64,000 nt of DNA from Flavobacteriaceae bacterium UBA7302 (GCA_002471825.1 DKQS01000007.1:310001-374000); one strand, 5' to 3'; numbered from the stretch's first letter, positions 53,020 through 62,400 are shown. Made by a program: numbers and translations. Notes: generated by a model from the letters alone, not told the origin.

Positions 53020-54102
53020 ATGGAATTGGAACTTCCTTTTCGTAAAATTATCCATGTAGACATGGATGCCTTTTTTGCTTCTGTTGAGCAGCTCGACAAT
53101 CCTGATTTGAGAGGGAAGCCGGTAGCTGTTGGAGGGGGTGGCGATCGCGGTGTTGTTTCGGCAGCAAGTTACGAGGCGCGCAAATTCGGAGTCCGATCGG
53201 CTATGAGCAATGTACTCGCCAAACAAAAGTGTCCGCACATTATTTTCGTCAAAGGAAATTATGCGCGCTACAAGGAGATTTCCTATCAAATTCGAGATAT
53301 TTTTTACCATTACACCGATTTGGTAGAGCCACTTTCTTTGGACGAAGCCTATTTGGATGTTACCCAAAATAAGGTTGGAAATCCTTCTGCAGGATTGATC
53401 GCAAAGGAGATTCGACAACGCATATTTGACGAAATCGGATTGACCGCATCCGCCGGAATTTCCATCAATAAATTCATTGCCAAGGTTGCTTCGGATATCA
53501 ACAAACCCAACGGACAGAAAACCATCAATCCCGAGGAGGTTTTGGAATTTCTTGAGGAATTGCCCATTCATAAATTCTACGGAATCGGAAAGGTAACCGC
53601 ATCAAAAATGTACAACTTAGGGATATTCACTGGGAAAGACTTGAAGCAAAAATCCTTGGAAGAAATGATAGAGCTATTTGGCAAATCAGGTGCTCATTAT
53701 TTCAAGATTGTTCGTGGAATTCACAACAGTGAGGTAAAGCCGAATCGAGAGCGGAAATCACTGGGCGCAGAACGAACCTTTCGTGAGAACATCTCTTCAG
53801 AAATTTACATGCTCGACAAACTCAATGATATTGCTGACGAGCTCGAAAAACGAATGATGAATTCGAAAACCAAAGGCAAAACCGTAACTCTAAAAATCAA
53901 GTATTCTGATTTTACCCAACAAACCCGAAGCAAGACCATTGACACCTTCATTCAAAAGAAAGCTGACTTTTTTCCTTTGGTAAAGGAATTGCTCTATCAA
54001 GAGAAATTAAAAAATTCAGTACGCCTACTAGGAATATCTTTTGCTAATTTAGACACAGTGAAAAAAGAACCCTTTTGGGTGCAATTAAAACTGGAATTCT
54101 AA
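53020..54102 (+). CDS. dinB: DNA polymerase IV (Y family)
   Basis: Translesion polymerase of 360 aa. The catalytic acidic motifs are DMDAFFASVEQ near the start and LSLDEAYLDV (about residue 108); helix-hairpin-helix region and little-finger domain follow, ending before any clear beta-clamp peptide. A TTG at 53011 would add three residues. The stop overlaps the GNAT start by one base, so it leads the long same-strand run. No LexA site is recognised. Confidence 0.95.
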   Translation: MELELPFRKIIHVDMDAFFASVEQLDNPDLRGKPVAVGGGGDRGVVSAASYEARKFGVRSAMSNVLAKQKCPHIIFVKGNYARYKEISYQIRDIFYHYTDLVEPLSLDEAYLDVTQNKVGNPSAGLIAKEIRQRIFDEIGLTASAGISINKFIAKVASDINKPNGQKTINPEEVLEFLEELPIHKFYGIGKVTASKMYNLGIFTGKDLKQKSLEEMIELFGKSGAHYFKIVRGIHNSEVKPNRERKSLGAERTFRENISSEIYMLDKLNDIADELEKRMMNSKTKGKTVTLKIKYSDFTQQTRSKTIDTFIQKKADFFPLVKELLYQEKLKNSVRLLGISFANLDTVKKEPFWVQLKLEF

Positions 54103-54554
54103 TGCTTGAGATCAAAAGAACGGATGCTAAAAACACAGATCTGATTCAACTCGTTCAGGAATTAGACGCCTATCTTAAAGTTACCGATGGTGAAGATCAT
54201 TCGTTTTACAATCAGTTTAATGGTTTGGACGCTATCAAGCATTGTGTCGTGGCTTATGTAGATGGTCAAGCTGTGGGTTGTGGCGCTATCAAAAAGTTTG
54301 ATGCAACAACCATGGAGATCAAACGGATGTATCTACAGCCTGAGCATCGAGGAAAAAGCATCGCCGATCAAATCATTCGCGAATTGGAAGTCTGGACCGT
54401 GGATTTGGGTTTTAGCAAATGTGTGCTCGAAACGGGTGATCGACAAGTGGAAGCGGTTAAATTTTACCATAAAATGGGCTATCAAATCATTCCAAATTAC
54501 GGCCAATACAAAGGCATGGAAAATTCAAACTGTTTTGAAAAAGTATTGCAATGA
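54102..54554 (+). CDS. GNAT acetyltransferase
   Basis: Acetyltransferase of 150 aa: acetyl-CoA loop MYLQPEHRGKSIADQII (about residues 74-90) and closing FYHKMGYQIIPNYG. Start at 54102 overlaps the dinB stop (TAATG), and the end overlaps the next gene (ATGA). It is coupled on both sides. Substrate unknown; DinB has no known acetyltransferase partner, so the link may be only positional. Confidence 0.85.
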   Translation: MLEIKRTDAKNTDLIQLVQELDAYLKVTDGEDHSFYNQFNGLDAIKHCVVAYVDGQAVGCGAIKKFDATTMEIKRMYLQPEHRGKSIADQIIRELEVWTVDLGFSKCVLETGDRQVEAVKFYHKMGYQIIPNYGQYKGMENSNCFEKVLQ

Positions 54555-55660
54555 ATTGGAGCTATTGGGAATATAAAGAGTGGTTTGCCAACAATGATTA
54601 TGTTATTGTTGGAAGCGGTATTGTCGGACTCAATTGTGCCATTCAACTAAAAGAAAGATTCCCAAGCGCATCGATTTTAGTGCTTGAAAAAGGAATGCTT
54701 CCTCAAGGGGCAAGTACCAAAAACGCAGGATTTGCCTGCTTTGGCAGTCCGTCTGAACTATTGAGTGACCTAAAAAACCATTCTCAAGATGAGGTCTTTG
54801 AGTTGGTCAAAAAACGATGGGAAGGACTCCAATTACTTAGGCAAACACTAGGAGATTCAGCCATTGATTATCAAAACAAGAAGGGTTCTGAGTTATTCAT
54901 GGACCAAGAACTTTTTGAAAGCTGCCAATCACAATTAGGCCTATTGAATCAATTGTTAGGTCCCTTATTCCCTAAGGCTGTTTATGAGGAAACAGAAAAT
55001 ATTTTTGGTTTTGAGAACATCATTCCGACCTATTTGACCAACAATTTTGAAGGTCAGATTGATACGGGAAAAATGATGAACGCATTACTGAATTTGGCCT
55101 ACAAAAAGGGAATTAAGATCGTTAACGGAATTGAAGTTTTGAATTTTCAAGAATCCAACGACTCGGTTTTCATCCAAACTTCGAAAGGAGATTTTTCCAC
55201 CAAGAATTTCTTCATTGCCACCAATGGTTTTAGCAAGAATCTTTTTAATGCAGATATCAAGCCAGCCAGAGCTCAAGTATTGATCACCAAGCCGATTCCG
55301 AATTTAGCCATAGAAGGAACTTTTCATTTGGATGAGGGATATTACTACTTTAGAAATATAGATAACCGAATTTTATTCGGAGGTGGTCGAAATCTGGATT
55401 TTTCAACCGAAGAAACTACGGAATTTGGACAAACAGAATTGGTTCAACACAAACTTGAAGAACTTTTAAAAACGGTGATCTTGCCTAATGCATCCGTAGA
55501 AATTGAAAGTAGATGGTCTGGCATCATGGGAATTGGCAATCAGAAAAAAGCCATTGTAAAAAAAATCTCCAACAGGGTCTATTGCGGAGTTCGTTTGGGT
55601 GGAATGGGCGTGGCCATTGGGTCTACCATTGGTAAAGAATTGGCAGAACTTTTGGACTAG
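54551..55660 (+). CDS. FAD-dependent oxidoreductase, D-amino-acid-oxidase/DadA type
   Basis: Flavoprotein of 369 aa with the FAD loop GSGIVGLN near residues 22-29 and the DAO-fold C-terminal block YYYFRNIDNRILFGGGR. A short N-terminal extension with an odd Trp-rich start (MNWSYWEYKEW) precedes it. Substrates of this group are amino acids or other small amines. Overlaps the GNAT gene by four bases; 24 bp then separate it from the YceI gene, so it may be only transcriptionally linked to the polyketide genes. Confidence 0.82.
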   Translation: MNWSYWEYKEWFANNDYVIVGSGIVGLNCAIQLKERFPSASILVLEKGMLPQGASTKNAGFACFGSPSELLSDLKNHSQDEVFELVKKRWEGLQLLRQTLGDSAIDYQNKKGSELFMDQELFESCQSQLGLLNQLLGPLFPKAVYEETENIFGFENIIPTYLTNNFEGQIDTGKMMNALLNLAYKKGIKIVNGIEVLNFQESNDSVFIQTSKGDFSTKNFFIATNGFSKNLFNADIKPARAQVLITKPIPNLAIEGTFHLDEGYYYFRNIDNRILFGGGRNLDFSTEETTEFGQTELVQHKLEELLKTVILPNASVEIESRWSGIMGIGNQKKAIVKKISNRVYCGVRLGGMGVAIGSTIGKELAELLD

Positions 55661-55684
55661 GTACCGCAATCTTTTGCTAACTTT

Positions 55685-56224
55685 ATGGGGATGAAGCGAA
55701 TCCCACTTCTTTTTTTCTTGCTATTAAGTTTTTCCGTTGTGTCTCAAGAATGGATACAAGACAACTCAAAGACGGCAGTTAGCTTTACCATCCGAAATTT
55801 TGGTGTAAATGTAGAGGGTCAATTCAATGATGTTTCGATTTCCACGAACTTCAATACTGACGATTTACCTCAATTTCAACTGAAAGCAACCATTAAAGTT
55901 GGTTCCATGGATACAGGTATTACAGGTAGAGATGAGCACATTATGAAGAAGAATTATTTTGATGCTAAAACGCACCCAGTGATGACTTTAGAATCCAAGT
56001 CGATTCGGAGGGTCAAGGACGATAACTACCTACTCAAAGCCACACTAACCATCAAAGGAAAAGAGCAACAAATGGAAATACCCATTCAGCTTCGGGAGGA
56101 AGACAACGAATTGCAACTCTCTTCTCAATTCGTAGTAAATCGAAAGGATTTTGGCGTTGGAGGTGGAAGTTTGATCATGTCTAAGAACGTGAAAGTAAGT
56201 GTAACCTATATCGGTAATCGATAA
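55685..56224 (+). CDS. YceI-family secreted lipid-binding protein
   Basis: Protein of 179 aa: signal peptide (about residues 1-22, ending VVSQEW) and a YceI-like beta barrel with SKTAVSFTIRNFG at the start and the KVGSMDTGITGRDEHI motif. The family is lipocalin-like; a structure of a homologue contained a polyisoprenoid, so it can hold long lipids. It heads the type III PKS region and would be a carrier for a hydrophobic product in the periplasm. That role is inferred. The next gene starts at the base after the stop. Confidence 0.82.
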   Translation: MGMKRIPLLFFLLLSFSVVSQEWIQDNSKTAVSFTIRNFGVNVEGQFNDVSISTNFNTDDLPQFQLKATIKVGSMDTGITGRDEHIMKKNYFDAKTHPVMTLESKSIRRVKDDNYLLKATLTIKGKEQQMEIPIQLREEDNELQLSSQFVVNRKDFGVGGGSLIMSKNVKVSVTYIGNR

Positions 56225-57361
56225 GTGGAGTCTACCCAGAAATTTGAGGTAATAATCGTTGGAGGCGGACTAGCTGGCTTGACTTCGGCCATTCATCTAG
56301 CACAACAAGGACGATCAATTTTACTGCTAGAAAAAGATGAATTTCCAAGACACAAAGTCTGCGGAGAGTACATTTCCAATGAGGTGCTTCCATACCTTCA
56401 ATCACTTGGAGTTAACCCCTTTGCTTTTGGCGCCAAACAAATATCCCGTTTAGAAATTTCAACACCAAGAAATAAGAAGGTCTATAGCAATTTACCGCTT
56501 GGCGGATTCGGAATAAGTCGTTATCGATTGGATTATGAATTGTATAAAAAAGCGAAGGAAGAAGGTTGTATTACCAAGACAGAACTTGTTACCGATGTTG
56601 ATTTTGCCGACGACACCTTCACCGTGAAAACAAAGAAAGGAAATGCATACAAGGCTCAGTTTGTTTTAGGATCTTTTGGAAAGCGCTCCAACTTGGATAA
56701 AAAATTGGATCGTGATTTTATCAAAAAGAAATCGCCCTATTTAGGAGTTAAGATCCATGCATCTGGAGATTTTGATGAAACAAAAGTCGCGCTTCATAAT
56801 TTCAAAGGAGGATATTGTGGGGTTTCCAAGGTGGAAAATGACCATATCAATCTGTGTTATATTTCAGATTATAAATCCTTTAAGAAATACAAATCCATTA
56901 AAGATTTTCAGGAGAAAGTCGTATTTCAAAACGAATCTTTGAGAGCTATTTTTTCCAACACATCTCCTGTTTTTGAAGCTCCTATCACCATCAGCCAGAT
57001 TTCTTTCGACTCCAAACCGCGAATTGAAAATCATATGTTAATGGTGGGTGATGCTGCGGGAATGATTCATCCATTGTGTGGAAACGGAATGGGAATGGCG
57101 ATCAGCAGTGCCCAATTGGTAAGCACCTTGTTGCAAGATTTCTTCAACGGAAAAATAAAAAATCGAAACCAATTGGAAAAAATGTATCTTTCTAATTGGA
57201 ATAAGAGGTTTCAAAAAAGGTTGTTTTTTGGACATAAAATTGCTTCAATTTTTAACAGTGATTTCTTGACAAATTTGATGTGGAATTTCGTGCGAGCCTT
57301 TCCTTTTATAATTCCAATGATTATTAAAAATACACACGGAAAAGAACTCCCTACTGCATGA
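56225..57361 (+). CDS. FAD-dependent monooxygenase/reductase (geranylgeranyl-reductase-like)
   Basis: Flavoprotein of 378 aa with a GTG start. FAD motif GGGLAG is at residues 13-18, and the second conserved GDAAG motif at 275-279 in GDAAGMIHPLCGNGMGMA. Similar proteins hydroxylate aromatics or reduce prenyl chains. Because it lies with a type III PKS and a methyltransferase, an aromatic-ring hydroxylase, as in the srsABC phenolic-lipid pathway of Streptomyces griseus, is the most attractive role. The stop overlaps the next gene (ATGA). Confidence 0.82.
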   Translation: MESTQKFEVIIVGGGLAGLTSAIHLAQQGRSILLLEKDEFPRHKVCGEYISNEVLPYLQSLGVNPFAFGAKQISRLEISTPRNKKVYSNLPLGGFGISRYRLDYELYKKAKEEGCITKTELVTDVDFADDTFTVKTKKGNAYKAQFVLGSFGKRSNLDKKLDRDFIKKKSPYLGVKIHASGDFDETKVALHNFKGGYCGVSKVENDHINLCYISDYKSFKKYKSIKDFQEKVVFQNESLRAIFSNTSPVFEAPITISQISFDSKPRIENHMLMVGDAAGMIHPLCGNGMGMAISSAQLVSTLLQDFFNGKIKNRNQLEKMYLSNWNKRFQKRLFFGHKIASIFNSDFLTNLMWNFVRAFPFIIPMIIKNTHGKELPTA

Positions 57362-58071
57362 GTTTATTAGTAAATACCAAATATCGTTCTGAAGCTCCGG
57401 AGATCATGGATGATTTCTCCTTGGAAGGAACCGAGCTTCGAGACACCTTTGATAAACTCGAGTTGATCAATCGACTGCTGGGTGGAAATCGGGTTACTTT
57501 AAACGGAATTGCTCAGATTTTAAAACCCTGCCCAAAGGACAAACCCATCACCATTATTGATTTGGGCTGTGGTCATGGAGACATTTTGCGAGATGTAGCC
57601 AAATGGGGTTTGAGTCGAGGTTACAACTTTCAATTAATTGGTGTTGACGCCAATGCTGACGCCATTGCCTACGCCAATGAACTGTCGGAATCGTATTCAA
57701 ACCTTAGTTTTTTGAATATTGATATTTTTTCAGAGGAGTTTCAAAAAATCGAATTCGACATTGTTTTATGCACCCTTTTTCTTCATCATTTTAAACCTGA
57801 TGAATTAGAAAGTTTATTAAAATCAAACTTTAAAAAAGCAAAGATTGGGATGGTGGTAAACGACCTGCAAAGATCGAGATTAGCCTATTACCTTTTCAAT
57901 TTGATTTCCTTGTTTACGACCAATAAGATGGTTCGAGAAGATGGCTTAACCTCCATTTTAAAGGCTTTCAAACGAAAAGATTTAGAAGAATTAACCCTTA
58001 CATTAAAAGCAAAAGCCTCTATCAAATGGAAATGGGCTTTTCGCTATCAATGGATATTGACAAAAGCATGA
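57358..58071 (+). CDS. SAM-dependent methyltransferase of the type III PKS cluster
   Basis: Class I methyltransferase of 237 aa. Motif I IIDLGCGHGD is at residues 66-75, and the post-motif region CTLFLHHFKPDEL follows near 140. Relatives methylate quinones, phenols or carboxylates. It overlaps the FAD gene by four bases at its start and the type III PKS by four bases at its end (ATGA), which strongly links it to polyketide tailoring (O- or C-methylation, inferred). Confidence 0.87.
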   Translation: MSLLVNTKYRSEAPEIMDDFSLEGTELRDTFDKLELINRLLGGNRVTLNGIAQILKPCPKDKPITIIDLGCGHGDILRDVAKWGLSRGYNFQLIGVDANADAIAYANELSESYSNLSFLNIDIFSEEFQKIEFDIVLCTLFLHHFKPDELESLLKSNFKKAKIGMVVNDLQRSRLAYYLFNLISLFTTNKMVREDGLTSILKAFKRKDLEELTLTLKAKASIKWKWAFRYQWILTKA

Positions 58072-59120
58072 GTGTACGCATAATTTCAGTTGCCAAGCAG
58101 CTACCTAAATATACCAGACCTATTGTTGAGATTCTGCCCTATGTTGAAAAGTGGCTGGAAGGTCAAGACGATCGATTTCGTCGCAAGGTCTTGAAGATTT
58201 TTGCCGGAGCAGGGGTTGATCATCGCTATTCCATCATGGATGCCGAATCAGTGTTTACAGCGACCTCCTTTGAAGATAAAAACAATATTTATGCAAGAGA
58301 GGCCACCAAACTAGCCAAAAGTTCTTTGGAGAAAGCCTTAGCCAAAGCCGCCATTAAACCAAGGGATATCGATTATATCATTACGGTGAGTTGCACGGGA
58401 ATTATGATTCCTTCTATGGATGCCTACCTAATCAACGATTTGGAAATGAGAGACGATGTGGTGCGACTTCCTGTGACGGAAATGGGCTGTGCAGCTGGCA
58501 TATCTGGAATTATATACGCTAAGAAGTTTTTGGAAGCCAACCCCAATAAACGAGCTGCAGTAATTGCAGTGGAATCCCCAACAGCTACCTTTCAACACAA
58601 TGATTATTCCATGGTGAATGTGGTGAGTGCAGCTATTTTTGGAGACGGCGCGGCAAGTGTTATTTTATCCTCTTATCCGGATGAGAAGGGGCCTCAAATT
58701 TTAGATGAAGCGATGTATCATTTTTATGATGCCACCCATATGATGGGCTTTAAACTAGTGAATACAGGTTTGCAAATGATTTTGGATAAATCCGTTCCTG
58801 ACACCATTGCAAGTCATTTTCCTCAAATTATCCATCCTTTTTTGGAAAGAAATGGATATTCCATTGAAGACATCGATCATTTGATTTTTCATCCGGGAGG
58901 GAAGAAAATTGTGCAAACAGTAGAAGATCTTTTCGGTTCTTTGGGAAAAAACATCAATGATACCAAAGAGGTGCTTCGCTTGTATGGAAATATGTCAAGT
59001 GCTACTGTTTTGTATGTGCTAGAACGATTTATGGATGGCGAACGAGAACAAGGGGAAAAAGGGCTGATGTTGAGCTTCGGACCTGGATTTTCAGCACAAC
59101 GAATTTTATTAGAATGGTAA
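58068..59120 (+). CDS. Type III polyketide synthase (chalcone/alkylresorcinol synthase family)
   Basis: Homodimeric polyketide synthase of 350 aa that uses malonyl-CoA and an acyl starter. The catalytic triad is complete: Cys141 (EMGCAAGISG), His275 (FHPGGKKI) and Asn308 (YGNMSSA). The C-terminal GFGPG-like loop is SFGPGFSA. The frame is open from 58026, but the ATG at 58068 overlaps the methyltransferase stop (ATGA) and matches the family N-terminus. Bacterial relatives make alkylpyrones and alkylresorcinols from fatty starters; the specific product is unknown. Confidence 0.93.
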   Translation: MSVRIISVAKQLPKYTRPIVEILPYVEKWLEGQDDRFRRKVLKIFAGAGVDHRYSIMDAESVFTATSFEDKNNIYAREATKLAKSSLEKALAKAAIKPRDIDYIITVSCTGIMIPSMDAYLINDLEMRDDVVRLPVTEMGCAAGISGIIYAKKFLEANPNKRAAVIAVESPTATFQHNDYSMVNVVSAAIFGDGAASVILSSYPDEKGPQILDEAMYHFYDATHMMGFKLVNTGLQMILDKSVPDTIASHFPQIIHPFLERNGYSIEDIDHLIFHPGGKKIVQTVEDLFGSLGKNINDTKEVLRLYGNMSSATVLYVLERFMDGEREQGEKGLMLSFGPGFSAQRILLEW

Positions 59121-59896
59121 ATGAATTTCAACATAACGAGTGGGCCCTGATACTTGGCGGATCAAGCGGACTAGGATTAGCAACGGCCAAAAAGTTGGCT
59201 CAAGAAGGATTGAATATTTTCATTGTGCATAGAGATCCAAGATCCCAAATGACCCTTAATGAAAGTGCTTTTGAGGAAATAAAACAATTTGGAGTTCAGT
59301 TGCTTTCTTTGAATAAAGATGCGCTAAGACCTGAAACCATAGAAAATACTTTGGATCAATTAGCAGAAAAAGGCTTGGTGAAAGTGCTAGTGCATAGTAT
59401 TGCCAAAGGAAATTTAAAACCCATGATTGCAGCTGAAGAATCCACGCTACAATCCGATGATTTTTTGTTGACGACAAATGCCATGGCCGTGAGTTTTTAT
59501 ACTTGGACCAAGGGGATTCATGATAGAAAGCTATTTGCAGAAAATGCAAAAGTTCTGGCATTTACGAGCGAAGGAAGCGTAAAGGCGTGGCGCCACTATG
59601 CAGCGGTTTCAGCGGCGAAGTCGGCCTTAGAAGCCATCATGAGAAATATTGCCTTGGAATTCGCCCCTTTCGGAATTACTGCGAATTGTATTCAGGCAGG
59701 TGTTACCGATACCGAATCGTTACGAAGAATTCCTGGAAGTGATTCTTTAAAAGAATTTGCCATAAAACGCAACCCTTTTGGTCGACTCACAACGCCAGAA
59801 GATGTAGCCAATGCGGTGTATTTACTATGTAAAAAAGAAGCCCAATGGATCAATGGAACCATTCTAAAAGTTGACGGAGGAGAAAGCATCAATTGA
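59114..59896 (+). CDS. Enoyl-ACP reductase-like SDR (FabL type)
   Basis: Short-chain dehydrogenase of 260 aa. NAD(P) motif GGSSGLG is at residues 15-21, and the active site has Tyr162 and Lys169, a Y-x6-K spacing that marks enoyl-ACP reductases (FabI/FabL), in contrast to Y-x3-K of ketoreductases. The TDTESLRRIPG region also resembles FabL. It would complete each elongation cycle of a dedicated fatty chain. Overlaps the type III PKS by seven bases. Confidence 0.85.
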   Translation: MVNEFQHNEWALILGGSSGLGLATAKKLAQEGLNIFIVHRDPRSQMTLNESAFEEIKQFGVQLLSLNKDALRPETIENTLDQLAEKGLVKVLVHSIAKGNLKPMIAAEESTLQSDDFLLTTNAMAVSFYTWTKGIHDRKLFAENAKVLAFTSEGSVKAWRHYAAVSAAKSALEAIMRNIALEFAPFGITANCIQAGVTDTESLRRIPGSDSLKEFAIKRNPFGRLTTPEDVANAVYLLCKKEAQWINGTILKVDGGESIN

Positions 59897-59897
59897 T

Positions 59898-60350
59898 ATG
59901 AAACCATCGGAAATCATAGCATTATTACCTTACGAAAAGCCATTTTTATTTGTGGACAAGTTGTTCTCGGTCAATGATGAATTTTCCGAGGGATCTTATA
60001 CATTTTCGACGGATGAATTTTTCTATAAAGGGCACTTTAAAGATCATCCAGTTACACCTGGAGTGATTCTAACAGAGGTGATGGCACAGATTGGTGTGGT
60101 TTGTCTTGGAATTTATCTCATAGCGCAAGAAAACACCAACCTCGACAATGTTCAGGTAGCGCTTGCCTCTCACGAAATTGATTTTTACAAGCCAGTATTT
60201 CCAGGGGAAACCGTAAAAGTAGTTTCAGAAAAAGAGTATTTCCGATTTCACAAACTAAAGTGCAAGGTGGCGATGTACAATGATAACAACGAGTTGGTTT
60301 GCCGAGGGTTTATTTCGGGCATGCTAAAAAATCTTTCCGATGGAGCCTAG
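59898..60350 (+). CDS. FabZ-like 3-hydroxyacyl-ACP dehydratase
   Basis: Hotdog-fold protein of 150 aa that would dehydrate 3-hydroxyacyl-ACP. The catalytic His46 lies in GHFKDHPVTPG and Glu60 in ILTEVMAQ, as in FabZ. The ATG at 59898, one base after the reductase stop, gives the usual N-terminus (KPSEIIALLPYEKPFLFVD). Its end overlaps the ketosynthase by 11 bp. Confidence 0.9.
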   Translation: MKPSEIIALLPYEKPFLFVDKLFSVNDEFSEGSYTFSTDEFFYKGHFKDHPVTPGVILTEVMAQIGVVCLGIYLIAQENTNLDNVQVALASHEIDFYKPVFPGETVKVVSEKEYFRFHKLKCKVAMYNDNNELVCRGFISGMLKNLSDGA

Positions 60351-61611
60351 AGTAGTCATTACAGGAATGGGTGTGGTTGCTCCCAATGCAACGGATTTGA
60401 CTTCCTTTTTGAAAGCCATTCGAAATGGAGAATCTGGCATAGAATTTCATCAAAACTTAAAAGACTTAAACTTTTCGTGCTGTATTGGTGGCATACCTGA
60501 CATTAGCGAAGAACACAAGCGAAGATATTTCTCTGACCTAGAACTTCGAGGCTTTGATAGCTCCGGGATTTTATACGGAGTGATTGCGGGAATGGATGCT
60601 TGGAATGATGCGGGGTTATCAAGTGCAAACGATGAAGTTGACTATGATACTGGGATGGTTTTTGGTACGGGAACATCGGGAGTTGATAAATTTAGAGATG
60701 CGGTTTACAAACTTGATGAGGGAAAAGTAAAGCGTTTGGGAAGTACGGCAGTTATTCAAACCATGGCAAGTGGGGTCACCGCTTATCTTGGAGGAAAATT
60801 GGGCTTAGGAAACCAAGTCACCACGAATTCATCGGCATGTACTACGGGTACAGAAGCCCTATTAATGGGGTTTGATCGTATCAAATCAGGAAAAGCAACA
60901 CGAATGCTCGTAGGAAGTTGTAGCGATCATGGTCCCTACATTTGGGGTGGTTTTGACGCCATGCGAGTAATGACTTACAAGCATAATGATTCTCCAGAGG
61001 CAGCTTCGCGCCCAATGAGTGAGACGGCATCCGGATTTGTACCAGGTTCAGGAGCTGGCGCTCTGGTTTTAGAGACTTTGGAGAGCGCCTTGAATCGTGG
61101 AGCAACCATTTATGCCGAAGTTTTAGGAGGCAATGTCAACTCAGGAGGTCAACGAAAGGGCGGAACCATGACCGCACCGAACTCAGAAGCTGTTCAACGT
61201 TGCATTTCGGATGCCCTGAAGGAGGCAGGGGTTACTCCCAAACAAATCGATGCGATAAATGGACATTTGACAGCAACAACCAAAGATCCCGTAGAAATTG
61301 AAAATTGGACCAAAGCTTTGCAACGCAAAGGTGACGATTTCCCTTATATAAACTCCTTGAAATCCCATGTGGGCCATTGTTTGGCAGCGGCAGGATCCAT
61401 TGAGTGTGTCGCAACTGTTTTACAATTGAAACATCAGTTTTTATTTCCGAATAGAAACTGTGAAGATGTACATCCTGAGATATCAAAACAAATCAATCCG
61501 AATCAAATTGTTACCGAAAGTAAATCGCTATCGTTAAGTCATATTGCAAAAGCGAGTTTTGGCTTTGGAGATGTAAACGGATGTATTATTTTTAAGTCAT
61601 ATAATTCATAG
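60340..61611 (+). CDS. Beta-ketoacyl-ACP synthase, FabF (KAS II) type
   Basis: Condensing enzyme of 423 aa. The triad is Cys167 (SSACTTG), His309 (INGHLTATTKDP) and His346 (SHVGHCLAAAG), with the C-terminal gate GFGDVNG. It is a typical elongating KAS, not a KAS III or a chain-length factor. As no housekeeping fab genes are nearby it is probably private to this cluster, elongating an acyl chain on the cluster's own ACP. Confidence 0.93.
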   Translation: MEPRVVITGMGVVAPNATDLTSFLKAIRNGESGIEFHQNLKDLNFSCCIGGIPDISEEHKRRYFSDLELRGFDSSGILYGVIAGMDAWNDAGLSSANDEVDYDTGMVFGTGTSGVDKFRDAVYKLDEGKVKRLGSTAVIQTMASGVTAYLGGKLGLGNQVTTNSSACTTGTEALLMGFDRIKSGKATRMLVGSCSDHGPYIWGGFDAMRVMTYKHNDSPEAASRPMSETASGFVPGSGAGALVLETLESALNRGATIYAEVLGGNVNSGGQRKGGTMTAPNSEAVQRCISDALKEAGVTPKQIDAINGHLTATTKDPVEIENWTKALQRKGDDFPYINSLKSHVGHCLAAAGSIECVATVLQLKHQFLFPNRNCEDVHPEISKQINPNQIVTESKSLSLSHIAKASFGFGDVNGCIIFKSYNS

Positions 61612-61612
61612 C

Positions 61613-61864
61613 ATGACAAGAGAAGAACTAATTCAATCACTCAAAAAAATTGTAGAACCCTACGTTCAAGATCAAGAAGCCTTTCAAAACTTGTCGGAAG
61701 AAACCGACTTCATCAATGATCTGAAAATCAATTCGGCAAATTTAGTGGATGTGATTCTTGATGTAGAAGACGAATTTGATATCGAGATCGACAACGATGC
61801 TATGGAGAAAATGTTATCGGTGAAGGCCGCCTTAGACATTATTGAAAGCAAATTGAGTTCATGA
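61613..61864 (+). CDS. Acyl carrier protein
   Basis: Acidic four-helix protein of 83 aa. The phosphopantetheine site is Ser41 in DLKINSANLVDVI, where the usual DSL is NSA; helix 2 (LVDVILDVEDEFDIEI) is otherwise typical. Lies one base after the ketosynthase and overlaps the PPTase by four bases, so it should be primed by that enzyme. The non-standard motif suggests a dedicated carrier, not the housekeeping AcpP. Confidence 0.9.
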   Translation: MTREELIQSLKKIVEPYVQDQEAFQNLSEETDFINDLKINSANLVDVILDVEDEFDIEIDNDAMEKMLSVKAALDIIESKLSS

Positions 61865-62400
61865 TTGGAAATGATGTGGTCGACTTGCATTTGGCTCAAT
61901 CGCAGAGCAATTGGGAACGGAAAGGTTTTCTAGAAAAAATCTTTACCAAAAATGAACAGCGACTGATTCATACCTCCAATCAAAGTCATCAGCTTGTTTG
62001 GCGACTATGGACCATGAAAGAAAGTGTCTATAAAGTTGTTGTTCAGCAAGAAAAAGAACGCTTTTTTAATCCGCAGAAATTCGAATGTCATATTGAATCA
62101 GATTCCTTTGGACATGTAGTTTTTAACGGGGAAATCTATAAAACATTTACCGAGCAAAACGAGGATTACATCTATAGTACCACTTCCAAAGCGAACCAAA
62201 CGTGTTTTTATCAATTGGGTTCAATGGAAAACCGAATCAATACCATGTCAAAAAGGCTAGGTCTTCAGAAGTCAGAAATCTCGGTGAGAAAAGATTCACT
62301 TGGAATACCGAATGTTTACCACTCGGGCCAACGAATTACTAAATCCATGTCGATCACCAATCACGGGCGATTTGAAGCATTACAATTCGAAATCTTATAA
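61861..62400 (+). CDS. 4'-phosphopantetheinyl transferase
   Basis: Enzyme of 179 aa that installs the phosphopantetheine arm on an ACP. The N-terminal IGNDVVDL (Asp5, Asp8) and the WTMKESVYK motif (Lys53, Glu54, Lys58) bind Mg2+ and CoA. Length lies between AcpS and Sfp types. Overlaps the ACP by four bases, so co-expression with its carrier is secured. Confidence 0.92.
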   Translation: MIGNDVVDLHLAQSQSNWERKGFLEKIFTKNEQRLIHTSNQSHQLVWRLWTMKESVYKVVVQQEKERFFNPQKFECHIESDSFGHVVFNGEIYKTFTEQNEDYIYSTTSKANQTCFYQLGSMENRINTMSKRLGLQKSEISVRKDSLGIPNVYHSGQRITKSMSITNHGRFEALQFEIL

